Origin: Calocera cornea HHB12733
Lineage: Eukaryota > Basidiomycota > Dacrymycetes > Dacrymycetales > Dacrymycetaceae
Direction: 5' to 3'
NCBI GenBank assembly: GCA_001632435.1
Contig: KV423933.1
Span: 120,328 to 184,327 of the forward strand
Length of the DNA stretch: 64,000 nucleotides
The position numbers and the translations under genes are program-made. Positions 1 to 12,486 of the stretch are shown piece after piece; position 1 is the stretch's first letter, and each line of letters begins with the position of its first letter. Below the pieces are notes generated by a model. It was given only the letters and a program-made list of their open reading frames with translations. It had not been told where the DNA came from and ran no database searches.

Positions 1-2666
1 CGCACAATCACCGTCCACCCCGACGAGCTCAGCTCAGACTCGGACGACGCAGGCTCCGTCAGCGACGGCACCCTCATCCTCCGCACCTCCCACCCGCCCA
101 GGAGGACCACCGCCGCCGTCCCCGCCCGACCCACACCGCCGCTCGCCCTCAACGGCCTCGCCAGCAGGAACGGCACCCTCCAGGGGACCGTCTCCCGCAC
201 CCCGCTCGCCTCGCCCACCGCCACGAGCCTGAGCACGCAGAGCTCCCCCTCGCGCCCCACCAACCGGCGCGAGGCGCAGCGCGGGAGCACGGCCAGCGGC
301 GCGCCCGAGCCGTACACGCCCGAATGGCGCGCGCGCCACGCGTCCTCCCTCCTCGACACGTCCGACGAGATGCTGCTGTCCCTCCTCGCCGCGCAGGCCG
401 TCGTCGACGCGCGCGAGTTCGCCGTGCTCTCCGTGGACGAAGTCGAGGAGCTCAAGCGCGACCACGCGCTGCTCTCCACGCGCCTCGCCGCCCTGCGCGG
501 CAAGCTCCGCACCGAGACCAAGATCCGGAACGCGGCCGAGTCGCTCGCGCGGCTGCACGCGAGCCACAAGCGCATGAGCCGCACCACCGGGGACCAGCTC
601 GACGCCGCCGTGCGCAAGGTCGAGCAGGTCGAGCGCGAGATCGGAAAGGTCGCCGAGCGCGCTGCCGACGTCGGCAGGAAGCTCGGCGAGCACAGGGCCG
701 CCGTGCTCGCCTGGAGCTTGACCATGCTTGAGCGCAAGGTCGGCATCTCCCCTGCGCCGCTCGAGCGGGACGAGGGGGACGACGAGCTCAGCACGGCGGA
801 CGGCAGCCCGACGGTGTTCAGCGCCGACCCGCGCTCCCCGGTATCGGCCACGACGACCCGGAGCGCCGGCACGTCGCGCGCGGGGACGCCCAAGCTCGGC
901 CAGGGCAAGTTCAACGGGCCCCACCTGTTCGCCGGCGCGGAGGGCGCGACGATCCCCCCCGTGCCGCGGACGCCCACGGCCCAGCGCATGGCCTCGCTCG
1001 AGCAGCAGCTGCGCGCTGCACAGGACGAGGCGGACGCGCTCCGTGCGCGGGAGAAGGCGCTGCAGGCGCAGCTCGACCGCGCCGCGGGTGAGAAGCGCGA
1101 GCGCGCCGGCGAGGTCCAGGCGATGCGGTCTGATCTTCGCGAGCTCGAGCGGGAGGTCGAGAGGCTCGAGGGGGAGGAGATGCGCGCTGGGGCGTTGCAG
1201 GCGGAGCTGCTTGAGCTCAGGCGGGAGAAGGGGGAGTGGGCCGCCGAGCGGCGCGTGCTGGAGGGGAGGACGGGCGAGCTGGAGCGGGAACTGGGCAAGG
1301 CCAGGATCGCCGGTGTTAAGGCTGGCGGGGCGGAGGCGCGGGTGCGGGAGCTTGAGGAGCGCTTGAGGGAGAAGGAGGAGGCCTGGGCCGCGAGCGGGGA
1401 GCTGCGGGAGATGCGCCTCGCCGAGCTCGAGCGCGTGCAGCGCGGTGTGCAGCGGCTGGCGCGGGAGCACCTGGGCCGGGACGACGACGGCGACGCGCTC
1501 GCCGGGCTTGAGCGGCATCTTGCTCGCACGCGCGCGCTGCAGGCCGAGAAGGACCGGTGGGAGGAGGAGCGCGCGCGCCTGCTCAGCGACAAGGACGACG
1601 AGCGGCTCGCCATGGCCAAGCAGGTCGATGCGGCGCGGCGCGAGGTCGACAGTGTGCGGCGGGACCTTGCCTCGCACTCCCGGCCTTCGTCGCCCACCAA
1701 AGGCGCAGGCTCACAGGCGCTGCCGGACCAGCGGCTGCTCGCAGCGCTCAGCGAGCTCTGGCACCTCCTCCCCTCGGCCGAGGCGCGCGCCGCTGGCCAG
1801 CTCGGCCGCAGCAGGAGCCGCACGCCCACCAGCGCCGCTGCGGCGAGCCCCACCAGTGCCCGAGCGGGCGGGGTGAGCCCCACGGGCACCGGCGCCGGGG
1901 CCAACGGCAGCCTGAGCGACATGGACGTGCGCACCCTCAAGCAGCTCTACGGCGATGCGTCGCGGCCGCCGGGGCACTCGCCCACCGCCTCGGGCTCGGC
2001 AGAGTCGTTCTCCCCCGACGCGTTCGTCCAGCGGTGCAAGGCGCTCATCGCCGATGACAAGGCGCTCATGGAGCGGCTGATCCGGTTCGCGCAGGCGCAC
2101 GATCTGCTCAAGGCAAATGCGGAGCGGAGCCAGCGGCTCGCCCAGGAGGGCAGGGTCGGCATGGAGACGTATCAGAAGCAGGTCCGCGCGCTCGAGGAGC
2201 GGCTCCAGGGGATCGCCCAGCGCGAGACGGCTTTGTGAGTGTGACCGTTTGACGTGGCCGTGGGCGTCGGCATGGGCGGTCCTGATCATGGTTGTGCAGG
2301 CTTGCGGAGATCTCAGACTTGCAGCGCGCGCTCGAGGACGCTCGGACGGCCAAGCGCGCCCTCGAGGAGCAAGCGGCGATGCAGGCCGAGACCTGCCACT
2401 CCCTCAGCGAGGCGAACAAGGTCCTCTCCGCCCGCACGCTCACGCTCGCCGCCGAGGCCGCCGACGCGCCCCAGGCGGCGCGGAACAAGGTCGAGGCGCA
2501 GGTGGCGGAGCTCAAGCGCGCCCTCGACGAGGCCCAGGACGAGGTCGACTCGATGAAGCGCGTCGAGGCGAGCCAGCGGGCGCAGCTGCTCGACGAGCTC
2601 AACGCTGCGCAGACGGAGAACCAGGCGCTGAGGGACCAGCTCAGAGCTCGCTCCGCTATGAAGTGA
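1..2666 (+). CDS. Uds1-family coiled-coil protein (up-regulated during septation), 5'-partial
   Basis: The reading frame is open from base 1, so the start lies left of the window. Exons are <1-2234 and 2300-2666; the intron (GTGAGT...GTGCAG, 65 nt) splits a Leu codon. The part near bases 320-560 reads as the Uds1 domain: a conserved EWRARHASSLL stretch, then SDEMLLSLLAAQAVVDAREF and a VEELKRDHALLSTRL helix. The rest is a long heptad coiled coil rich in Glu, Arg and Ala, broken by a low-complexity Ser/Pro/Gly linker (bases about 1680-2000), and it ends in another coiled coil. S. pombe Uds1 is induced during septation, and filamentous-fungal relatives are long coiled-coil proteins, so a structural role at septa is likely by family. 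Several long open frames on both strands here are shadows of the GC-rich coiled-coil codons. The family call is good; the exact role is inference. Confidence 0.8.
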
Positions 2667-2956
2667 TCGTTGTTGGCACGCTCCCTGTCTCCCTCTCCTG
2701 TCTCTCCGGGTCATTGGTCCATTTGGAAGGGTTCTGTTCCTCGTCTTTCGCGAGCTGTTGTGCTATACCCTCCTATATACCTTATCTAGACGGTAATTGT
2801 TGTAATATGTCGTCTTCTCCCTTCCTCACAGTAATATTGCGGGCAATACATTCACATCCATCTCTGTTGGCCGCAGGGTATAGCAACATCCCTGAGAAAT
2901 GCAAGCCAGTGGTATTACAAGTGCCAGAATGTGAATAGAACAGGATGCGTCTATGC

Positions 2957-3899
2957 TCAGAAGAACTTGCCGAAGTCATACGCCTCCTCACCCTCCTTCA
3001 CCTGCGCCGTGCCCTTCGCCTTCTTGTCCGCGGCCGAGCCGTTAACCCCCTTTTTCCCGTTCTGCGCAGTTGCAGAGGATGCGAAGGTGACTCGCTTTTT
3101 CGATGGTGCGGACGATGCCGCCTTGGACGACTTCACCTTGCTGGCAGTGGACGATTCCACAAGCATGGGGACGTCGTCATTTGTCATATCCGCATCTCCC
3201 TCGCCGTCGTCCTGAGCCATGTCCTCGTCCTTATCCCCGTCTTCTTCAACCTCAGTTGCCTTGTCATCCTTCACACGCTTCTTGGCATCCTTGCGCTTCG
3301 GTCTGCTCTCATCCACTGGGTGCTCTGACTGGACCGAGCTCTTGGATCGCTTCGCCTTGCTTATGGTGGACGACGCCGGCAGGGCGGTGATTCCGACCCC
3401 GGCCAGATGCGCAACTCCCTCCTCCCCGTCCTCCGGAAGCTTCTCCTCTTTCTCCTCTGGAACCTCAACTGCCTTCCCCTCCTTTGCCGCCTTCTTGGCC
3501 TCCTTGCGCTTCTGCTTGACCTCCTCAGCCTGACGTTCTGTGTAAGCAAAACTTCCAGGCAGCACTGCGAACGGGACGCACTAGCCGTCGCTCCTCAGCG
3601 ATCTCCGCAAGGATCTCCGCCTTGAATGGCAGCGAATTAGGAATACCCGGGTCTTTCTTATGGCCTAGAGGGCTGTCAGTGGCTTGATGTCGATGTGCTA
3701 ACCATGGCACGCACGAGACTTCCACTGCGGATTCTTCTTCGCCTCCTTCTTCGACTTCCTCCGGTGCTCAGTGACCTTATGCTTCACCCTTTCGCGCAGA
3801 TGCGTCTTGCCACGCTTGCTGGACTCTACGCAGATGCATACATCAGTGCAAGCAAGTTATTGACCACATATATAACTCACTCTTGCGTATGCGAACCAT
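2957..3899 (-). CDS. GNL3/Grn1 N-terminal-domain protein without a GTPase domain
   Basis: Four exons on the minus strand: 3881-3899, 3715-3825, 3582-3664 and 2957-3529. Introns are 50-55 nt and the total is 786 nt, 261 aa. The N-terminus MVRIRKKSSKRGKTHLRERV, then NPQWKSRHKKDPGIPN and SLPFKAEILAEIAEERR, is the basic nucleolar-targeting GN3L_Grn1 domain of the nucleostemin/Nug1/Grn1 family, which acts in 60S ribosome assembly. Those proteins normally continue into a circularly permuted GTPase. Here the helix runs straight into a Lys/Glu/Asp-rich tail ending in AYDFGKFF, with no G1-G4 motifs. The first exon is only 19 nt and is supported by GTGAGT and by the perfect family N-terminus it restores. 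It is convergent with the Uds1 gene 290 bp away. It may compete with or assist the full-length GTPase in the nucleolus; that is inference. Confidence 0.8.
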
Positions 3900-5161
3900 T
3901 TTGGGTGTCGTCGGGCGAGTGCGAGAACAGTTTTGGGCCTGTCAGGGTTCTGGGCGCCAAACTGAAAAACGTACGGATGCAAACGGAATCACAAGTTAGT
4001 TATGTACGGCCGGGCGGTCGTCTGGCGCTGGAATCAACGACCGTCAAATGGATACAGTACGGCTTGCGTCAGTCCAATTCTGAACCATCGCTGGCTCAAA
4101 GCACTAGCTTCATTTCATCGTCGGCTTCCTTTGGCTTAAAACAGACTCAAAACGCGCTCAACGCGTTCAAACGGGCGATCACGCCCCATCGGTGACATAT
4201 TCACTGAAAAGTCAGTCGATAACGGTACTCAGTGAAAAACCGTTTCCACAAGTGTTATCATCGAAGGTATGGTCTCGGCTGATTCCGTCCTCCAGCTATC
4301 AAACCCAACTGCTAAGTCGCTGAATTTGGCCGCTTGACTGGAAGATTTGTCGTTTCATATCGCTGAAATTGGTCCGAAAGCCTATTAAAAATTAAGCACT
4401 GGGGGATTCCGTTCCGTCTCCGTGTATGCGGAAGTGACGCAAGTGGGCTCATGGGGGCGGGTCGGGCTTGATCGGGGACACTGACCTTTCTCGTGCGGTG
4501 CGGCGCACATACAGTACGGCGACTACCCTCTGTCCATATCCTTCGCCGCAGCACACAAGATTGACCTCGCTCCGCTCATCGCCCAGCGATTTCCCTGTGA
4601 AGACGCGCCAGACATGTTGGAGGCTACGAGAAATGGCAAGGAGCGGCAGGGCGAGTGGATTATCAAATCGATGATTGATGGGCCAGAGTAAGGTGGCTTC
4701 CAGGCTGTCTAGAGCATGGAGTGTTGGTGGGCTTCCCCGTAACCGTGTCACTCGCACCTCCATAGCGACGATGCAGGCACAAGAACTAACTCCAATAGCA
4801 CATCCGGTGTATTGGTCAACATGCAAGATATAGCCACGTCGAATTCAGATGCAGACATCATTAAGCATCGACGACGACCAGACTGCCCGAACAACCATCG
4901 ACCATTCTCTAGCTCAGACTGAACAGAGGCATAAACAAGGTCAGATGCATGTAGCATTGTAGGACTGCCGTTGAGCATTGGTTGGACTCATGATTGGATC
5001 TGGCGAGAAGTAGCGCCGGTTACCGGAAGGTACAAGAATTCACGTGATCGTGCCTGCACCGCCACTTACGTACAGGAGATCTCCTGTACCGCCGCATCCC
5101 AGCTCATCGATCGTACGTCCTCCTTTCCCTCATCTCCTTCTGTAGCATATTATCTGTACCA
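3900..5161. other. intergenic, about 1.26 kb, nothing recognised
   Basis: This divergent spacer lies between the Grn1-domain gene (minus) and the NTF2-like gene (plus). Short open frames exist on both strands but show no family motif, no splice-joined extension and no repeats. It must hold both promoters. Confidence 0.5.
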
Positions 5162-6472
5162 ATGGCGCACGTATCCCCTCCACCCCATCCAGACCCGTCG
5201 TCCGCTCCTGGTCCAAGTAGCGTCCCATTCCCGCGCGGCTCAGAGCTGAGCCTCCTCGTCGGTGGGCAGGATGACTTCAACACCCAAGTCCGGCCTCGGC
5301 TAGAGAGCTGGAGACGCGCGAGCGCACTCGAGGTCCATGAGCTCGTGTATGGATCGTACCATCCCTCGACCAGTCGTGTCGCGATAAACGGAGATGCGGT
5401 CAAGGCGGAGCAAGAGTTTAGGGAGAGGGTGGAGAGGCTGTACGAAGCTGATGCTGGTGCGCAATGCTTTCGTTATATGTAACATCATCACTAACTCGGT
5501 CCATGGATATCAGTCTACGAGAACCCTCTGCTCACGGCGGACGGACGTACTCTTATCACCGCCTTGTATTCCCTCACGCACAAACTCTCCGGTCTCGGTT
5601 TGCCGCGGCTCTGGTCCATGATACCCTTCCTCTCCGATCTCGACCGACCAAAGTCGTTCCCTCTCATACGCGTCTGGTCCGAAGTACTGGAGACATGCGA
5701 GTCCGAGTCCTTTGATGGGGCACGGACGGCGATGCTCGAACAGACGCTGCACTTCCTCTTTCTCCCCGAATGGCACACCGCCTCTGGCCAGCCGAGCTCG
5801 ACCGACAGCCTCGTGCCCAATCCCCGAGACAGCACAAGCACTGTCAGCCTGATGAGCACCGCCGCTGCCCTTGGACAGGCGACCGTTCCTCCGCCGAAAC
5901 TAAAGCTACCGTCGTTGTGGGGTCAGAAGGGCGAGGAGCGCACGCTTCCAAGCCCGATGCACTTCCAACTCCATGTCATCACCAGACTGCAGTTTAATGA
6001 GCGGGGGAGGATCGCGAAGCATCGTGATTTCTGGGGTGCGTTACGCTCTTATACATACACAACGTGGACTGATCCATCTTTGCTAGACATAAGGGACCTA
6101 ACCGACGCCGTTGTCCCACTTTCACCTATGATCGGCTGGTTCACTCGCCGGCTCTTGGCATACAACCTTCTGGCGATCGCATGGTTATTCTCCTTGATCC
6201 CATCGCTTCCACCTCGCGCTTTCCCTTCGCTTCCGCCACATCCGTCGTATGCAACTTTGCCAACCACTGGTGCGCATACACGGACCTCAACCTGGACTGG
6301 ATTAGGCGCCGGCGACTCTTCGCCTATTCTGCGCACTACTATGCCAATGACGCGGGAGCAGGAAGTGGGGCTAGGGTTGACATTCGGGGCCGGGCCAGGG
6401 AGGGCGAATATTGGGGGAGACGGCGCGGGTCAGGCTCCAGATACCGATCGAGACTCGATGTATTCTGTGTAA
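5162..6472 (+). CDS. NTF2/SnoaL-like fold protein with one hydrophobic segment
   Basis: Exons are 5162-5456, 5514-6035 and 6087-6472 (introns 57 and 51 nt), giving 400 aa. The start ATG is preceded by ACCA. The first intron joins YEADA to VYENPLL, and the second joins HRDFW to DIRDL, so the splices rebuild a smooth domain. The order is: helix with VHELVYGSYHP, YEADAVYENPLL, a long helix with RTAMLEQTLHFLFLP, then MHFQLHVITRLQFNERGRI and KHRDFWDIRDL. The last two strands look like the beta core of NTF2-like (SnoaL or DUF2358-type) proteins. A hydrophobic stretch (LLAYNLLAIAWLFSLIP) near residue 310 may be a membrane anchor, followed by a disordered Gly/Thr-rich tail. No catalytic residues can be assigned. 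The gene is well supported; the fold is a moderate inference and the function is unknown. Confidence 0.75.
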
Positions 6473-6996
6473 CATCGGAAGCAGCAGTATAAGTCATAAC
6501 TATGCGTTTGCTGACATGAAATACCATGTATGAGAAGCGGCGAGTGTACTATGACAGTCAATGTTTTGTATGATAATTTGCAATTGCTTGAATGATCCAC
6601 GTGTGACCCGACGCCGTTGGCAAGCGGGTGCAAACCGAAGTGTCAACTTTCAAGTAAGCTCCTATAGTTCAACCCATTTTCTACTATGACCAACGGCGAT
6701 CTAGTTGTGTCTCGGATCAGGTCGTTATCAGTGCTGTTCACATGAACGCAACTACGTATCGCATTGAAGCTTCCAGAAGCCAGTAACGATTGCCCGATCG
6801 ACTGTTGTCCTGTTCCGATTCCATTCGGTGGTGATAACTGAACCGCAGCCGAAATATCTTGCGCCACCAGCCATAGTCAATTATTCACTTGCGTTGCCCG
6901 CGTGATAAATCATTGCAATTCATCGAAGTTCCCACTCTTTACGATCCCATAACATACAAACAGGCACTCGAACTCCAACAGCTACTACACGGGAGT
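6473..6996. other. intergenic between convergent genes
   Basis: 524 bp between two convergent stops. No gene, repeat or RNA structure was recognised; both polyadenylation regions should lie here. Confidence 0.5.
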
Positions 6997-8912
6997 TCAA
7001 GCAATGGCCATTCCGTTCCGTTGCTCCTTCGCCCTCCTCCGAGCCTCCTTGCTGATCTCGTCTGCAAACTTGCGCGGATGCTTGCTCTCGAAAACAGCGT
7101 CCATTTCTTCCAGGGTAAGCTGCTTCGTCTCGACTGCCATTATCCACACCGTGACAATGCCAACCACGTCCCAGCACGCGAATATGATGTAGGCTGTACG
7201 CTTGGTTAGAGCAGCAAGGGAATCGTGGTTGATCGAACTTACTCTTCCAGGACAGCGCAGCCAGAGCAGAGGGAAGGGCAAACGTGTTGATACAAGAGAC
7301 ACCTTGAGTAATGAGGGTCTGGAATGCCAGACCCTTTGCGCGCATTTCGAACGACAGAACTTCCGTTGGATACAGCGCCTGGATGGGGGTCCAGCCGAAA
7401 GAGAAGAAGACCATGAACAAGAAGATGAAGCTGATACCGGCATTCGCCCGCATGATGCTTTGGGGACCCGTGTTGCAAAGCAGACCGGCGACGATGCTCA
7501 TTCCAGCAGCGGAGCAGAATGAACCGAAGATCATCAAGAAGCGACGACCAACGTGATCTGCCATAGCAGTACCACTGAGAGCACCGGCGAATGACGTGAT
7601 TGAGTTGACAAAGTTCAGAACGCGCTGACGGTCGGGCGAGGTGATTCCAGCCTGGTTCAGGAGGACGGTGAGGTAGTATGTACTGCAGGAATAGTCAGTA
7701 ATACGCTCCTGAAGCGTAGAAATGCACCGTACATCAAGCCATTCCCCGAGAGCTGCCCCCAAATAGACACGATAATGCACAGATAAATGCGATATCTTGA
7801 AGCGGCGTTGTGGAATAGGGGACGGAAATCCCACCAGTGCTTTGTAGCGTCGTCTAGTTGGATGACTTCTTCAATTTCGCGCAGTTCGAGCTGGATCAAA
7901 GGCGAGTTGACGTCCCTGTTCTCGGAGTGGAGGTCGGCCAAGATACGTGCCGCCCTGTCGGTATGTCCACGAGAATACAGCCAACGAGGTGACTCCGGAA
8001 GGAGCATGATGAAGGCAATGTTGATGATGGCGGGGACTCCTTGCACGAAGAGGGGCGCGCGCCATGCCCAATCAGTTGAATACCGACCGGTAGGCACTGC
8101 TATGCCAGACGCTATGATTTGACCGACATAGTAGAACGAATTGAGCAGGCCCATGAAACGACCGCGAGATGAGGGCGACGTAATCTCGGCGAGGTAGGAC
8201 TTTGCACTAGTCGCGGCAAAAGTGCACCCAAACCCTATGTGAACTGTTAGATACCCTGTATAGTACCGTGGTTGCAAACGAACCAGTTAGGAAGCGGCCA
8301 CCCATGAACATGCCCATGCTCGTTGCATTGGCCGTCAACATGGCTCCCAAACTATCGGCTTCGTTAGCACGACCGCAGGGAGGTTTGAATAGACTCACAT
8401 AAGAACCAGATTCCCAACAAACATGCTCCAACGTCGTCCGATGCGATCAGGCAGGTATGCATTTGGGAAGACGGAGCAGACATTTCCGATTGTGTAGATA
8501 CCAAAGACGATGCCTGTACCATAATGAGTGAAGTCCTTCAAAGCAGGTATGGGGGCGAGGTACCAGTTTTGGGAACTCCTCCACTGGAAGGGATGCCGAA
8601 GTAGTTTTGGAATTGACTCATAGAGTTGATGGCGCTCATGACAGTTGGATCCATGCCATTATCGCCGGAGCAGCAGCATACAACAAGAACATAGAGCGTA
8701 AAGATGAAACCACGGTAGGAGAATGCCTTGAAACCGGGGTCAGCCGCCTCAGCCAACCTCAGTGCCTCCTGCTTCTCCACAGACGTCATACGGCGGTCCG
8801 TTGGGAGGAAACTCTTGCCATTCGTGTAGGAATCTCCGTGGTCGCTGCCATTCTGGCCCTTGGAATCCTCGACATAGACCTCGTCCTGCTTCTCCTGGTG
8901 CGTGAGGGACAT
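6997..8912 (-). CDS. MFS sugar-porter transporter (hexose/lactose permease type)
   Basis: Six exons on the minus strand: 8564-8912, 8399-8513, 8284-8351, 7733-8234, 7243-7682 and 6997-7193. Introns are 47-50 nt; 1,671 nt, 556 aa, a usual sugar-porter length. The cytosolic N-terminus is hydrophilic. Family signatures are visible: DRIGRRW in the first half, PESPRWLYSRGH after TM6 (near residue 255), GRRFLMIFGS in the second half, and VETKQLTLEEMD after TM12, a variant of the PETKG motif with Val for Pro and Gln for Gly. Twelve hydrophobic segments fit across the exons, including the LITYYLTVLL stretch created by the fourth splice. By family it is a plasma-membrane proton-coupled or facilitative sugar uptake protein; the substrate cannot be read from sequence, though the closest look is to fungal lactose permease/hexose carriers. 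Confidence 0.9.
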
Positions 8913-10246
8913 CGTGGATGATGGCAGTTGCAGGGAAGGGAGAGCGATGTGAGCACTTGGAACGCCAACGTGCCCGCCATTCAGAAGATAAGAGCCTTTT
9001 ATAATGTGTCCCCGGATCCAGAAAACAACTGACCATCAGACACAAGACATAGATTGGTATGCGAGAAGCGCGATCGACAGGTACAGAAGTCGTGTCATAG
9101 AACCCGTGATACCACAGAGGTGAGAGGCTGCGGGGTGCCCCGTGGGGCAACGACACGTACGGGAGAATCACCGGTGAAATGGCTTGCGTTGATGGCTGAA
9201 AAAGGAGAGAGCCAAGGGAACTGCGGTGACTTCATCCCGCGCGTAACTCTAAATGGTACAATGGGGCCGCATGCGGGAGGAAAGATGTGCGCCTCCGGCT
9301 CGTCGGCCCGCCATGCCGCCCTTGCTTGGCATGCATCATCGGTCTTCGATCACCTTTTCACGGAACCGCACACTACAAAGCCCCACGGGGAACAAGGAAT
9401 TTGATTGCCGAGTTACTGTGTTGAAGGCGATGCTTGTCTGCGTTAACGGTCATCGACTGAAAGCACCGGGCAAATCGTTTAAACCATTCTCGGCGACAGC
9501 CGCATGACTTTAGGTCCGCTCGAGTTGAATTCCGGCTGGTCGGGACGAGATCGCGCCGCCTGGTCGCAACATTACACTTCGAACAACTCCGCTCCGTGCT
9601 TCTATATTTGTATCCTGCTGGGTATTGGTGCGATATGCGGACCGGCTGACCGAATCGTACAAAGGAGTACGTGACGATCGACCTTCTGTCTTCTGTTCAG
9701 GGACAGGCACTCGTTTCAAGCGCTTCTTATAAAGCACGTTCGCGAACGCCTCAGCCCCGCGAGCTCCGGCCCTGGTACTATTTGTCACCGAAAGCTTCAA
9801 GTCCTTTTAGATGCAAGCGGATCTTGCACGATAAGAGTTAGCGAGCACCAACCGGGTCGGAACCCGACGAAAGGGCTAGCATAAAATTGAAGATTTGCAC
9901 GGCGATGGCTAGAGAGATCATAAGCGGGAATTGGTTTGCGGAGACCTTCCCCATTCCCACGCGAACCAAAAAAGGCAACGTTCGGATCGTTGGGGAATGA
10001 CTTTCCCGGCAAGCGCTAGTAAATACTGATCTCCACCTGTACACATGTGGTAGTGGATTCCCGAGGAGTTGGACACGCAGCAGGACAGTGGTGCCAAGAA
10101 CACCATGGGGCTTGACCGCATGGAGCAAAACAAGGGTGAATTCTTCACACAAGACTATATTCATTTTGTATTGTGTAGCTGCCGTAAACATACATATAAC
10201 TACTGTAACTTCCTGAAAGTCTTGGCGGTTGCTGGTCGATTTGCAT
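8913..10246. other. intergenic, about 1.33 kb, nothing recognised
   Basis: It lies upstream of the sugar porter and downstream of the next transporter; both are on the minus strand. Open frames of 60-140 codons are present without any motif or plausible splicing. I see no TIR, tandem repeat or tRNA. Confidence 0.5.
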
Positions 10247-11990
10247 TTAGTAGCAGAACCTGAACAAATAATGCGCGTCCCCCTTCACAGCTTGACTGTC
10301 CGCCTCCTCCCTTTGCTCTTTCGTTAAACGATCCTTGCGATTGTTGAGATGTTGCAGTGTCAAGTACATGGTGACGAATCCGCAGGCAGCCCAACACATT
10401 CCAGCGAGCGAAACGGCATGCCCGACGGTGTAATATGGAGAACCCGAGGATACATAAATTTGGCCCGCTATCACGCCACCACAGTTTCCCATAAACTGCT
10501 GGAGGCCGATCGCAGTGGCGCGTTTGTGGTGACCGGCTTGATTTTGGTTCAGCCATGTGACGTTCAAACCCACACACTTCGCCTCAGTTAGAAAGGTGCA
10601 AACTGATGAGGGGGAAACCGACATACGAGATAAATTCCGGTGCCGACCAGGAAAGTTGCGAAGTATTCCACGCCGGGATTGTGGTGCACCGTTAGCAAAA
10701 TAATGTACCCAATACTAGATTATCATGTGAATAACAACATGCAAGTCTAGGTCACCAAAAACTCACATAGATACGCCTGCACAAGGTATCATAATCGCTG
10801 CGCGCATATTGATGCGATCGGACAGCATCGCGAGAGAGATGTATATGAGGGCGGCCCACGCATACACAGGCACCGTAAGAAGTTGGATATGAATGGTGGT
10901 ATAGCTCGATGATTGCGCTTGGATGATGACGGGGAGGAACGTCGAGAACCCAAATAGGCAAGTGTCGACCCCCAACTGGCAGAAGCCGCTGAGGTACACC
11001 TTGAGATCTTTGATGGCGCGCTTGGACTCGGCCCAGGACATCTCGGAGTCCCCTACATAGGCGGAATCCTGCTCTTGCCGGATTCTGCGTAAATATCAGA
11101 CACCGATCCGGACATTCAATAACAAGTACGCACTTCATCATCTCCCTGTCCCTGTCGTTCAAATACCAAGCTTTCTCCGGACTATCCGACAACAGCCAGA
11201 TGACGCTGATGCCATAGAGGACGGACACCAGTCCTTCCAAGATATACAGCCATTGCCAGCCACGCCTGCCACCGATGCCATCCATCTTCAAGATGGCTGC
11301 CGCGAGAAGACCACCAAACGCGCCTGATAATGCGGCAGCGATGAACAGGAATGCCGTCCGGCGAGCCAGCTCATGGCGCCTAATTGAGGCAGATATTCAG
11401 TATGCGTTGTCTGTGCCGCATATATAATCGCACGCACCGGTAAAACATTGTCAAATAGAGGCTCATGCAGGGGAAAAGCGCTGCCTCGCAGCACCCGAGA
11501 ATCAACCTGGTCGCGATGAGGCCTCCGTAGGTACTCATGAACCCGCTGAACAGGATCACCAGGCCCCAAGAGATGATGATAGCGGGTATCATGCGGCTGG
11601 GTCGGAAACGTTTGAGAAACGCAGCACTTGGCAGCTCGAATGTGACATAGGTCACGTAGAAAATCGAGGTGGCAACGTTCAAGCCGTTCGTGGGGAGGTG
11701 CAAGTCGGTAGTCAGACCGGCAACAGCCTAGCCAACGTCAGCATGGTTTCAAAACGCGCATATCTGACAGTGCGTACCGCATTTCCAATATTCGATCTGT
11801 CGAGGAAGCTCAAGAGGTACAGGGCGCATAGGACAGGCGCGATATGCCAGTCCAACTTCCTCAGCAGCTTCTTCTCTTCCGCCTCGGGAATGCCTGTAGT
11901 TGTGAGGTCGTGACCGCGCACTTCTTCAGCGCGTACAGACGTGACGGGTGTCAGATTCCTTGAATGCTGCTTCTCCAGATCGGACGACAT
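10247..11990 (-). CDS. MFS transporter, anion:cation symporter family (allantoate/nicotinate permease type)
   Basis: Six exons: 11778-11990, 11438-11727, 11134-11379, 10767-11084, 10627-10714 and 10247-10576. Introns are 49-58 nt; 494 aa, the usual length of Dal5/Tna1-type carriers. Diagnostic features: KLDWHIAPVLCALYLLSFLDRSNIGNA at the start of TM1; GFMSTYGGLIATRLILGCCEA; FYRRHELARRTAFLFIAAA made by the second splice; GGLLAAAI then GRRGWQWLYILEGL; and LCVGLNVTWLNQNQAGHHKR made by the fifth splice. The C-terminus is a charged cytosolic tail. Family members import small carboxylates or ureides (allantoate, nicotinate, pantothenate) at the plasma membrane. The substrate is not predictable here. 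Confidence 0.9.
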
Positions 11991-12486
11991 CTTGCTAGAG
12001 ACTTTCTAATTTCTTTGGCGTATGTCGTTGAGCAGTGATAGTCGCGTGCCAATGCGCAAAGCCCTGGCTTATAAGTATTCACGGATTAGGAATAGTCCAG
12101 AGGCTCTGCCAAACGTCTTTGATGGCGTTCCTGGACGGGATATGGGCTTGTGAACAGCCAGCGTCGATATCGTCGGATATGCATTGTTGATATCCCGCAG
12201 CGCGAGGAAGATAACGTCGACTCGCTGGAGTTCGCGCTCCATCCGCCTAGGAGAACCCGGAAACAGAATTTCGGGTAGTCCCTGACACATCCGTCATAGC
12301 CGTGGCACACGTGACTGGGACGCGTCTTGTCGAAATGACATCAAAGCGGGACGCAACTCTCATTAGTCCTTCTACTGTATGTCAGCATATCTACACCACC
12401 TCGTATCCAACGTCAGTCTGGAGATCTGCGTCGTCTGTTTCTGGAAGAGGAACTATATGTCTCCAATCCAACTGCAAGCTACCATC
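11991..12486. other. intergenic, about 0.5 kb
   Basis: Promoter side of the allantoate-permease-type gene and 3' side of the kinase-like gene. No further feature recognised. Confidence 0.5.

Noticed and set aside
34..1677. 547-codon open frame on the minus strand
   Set aside because: It lies antisense to the Uds1 coiled-coil gene, whose Glu/Leu/Arg codons make the reverse frame stop-poor; no domain is visible in it.
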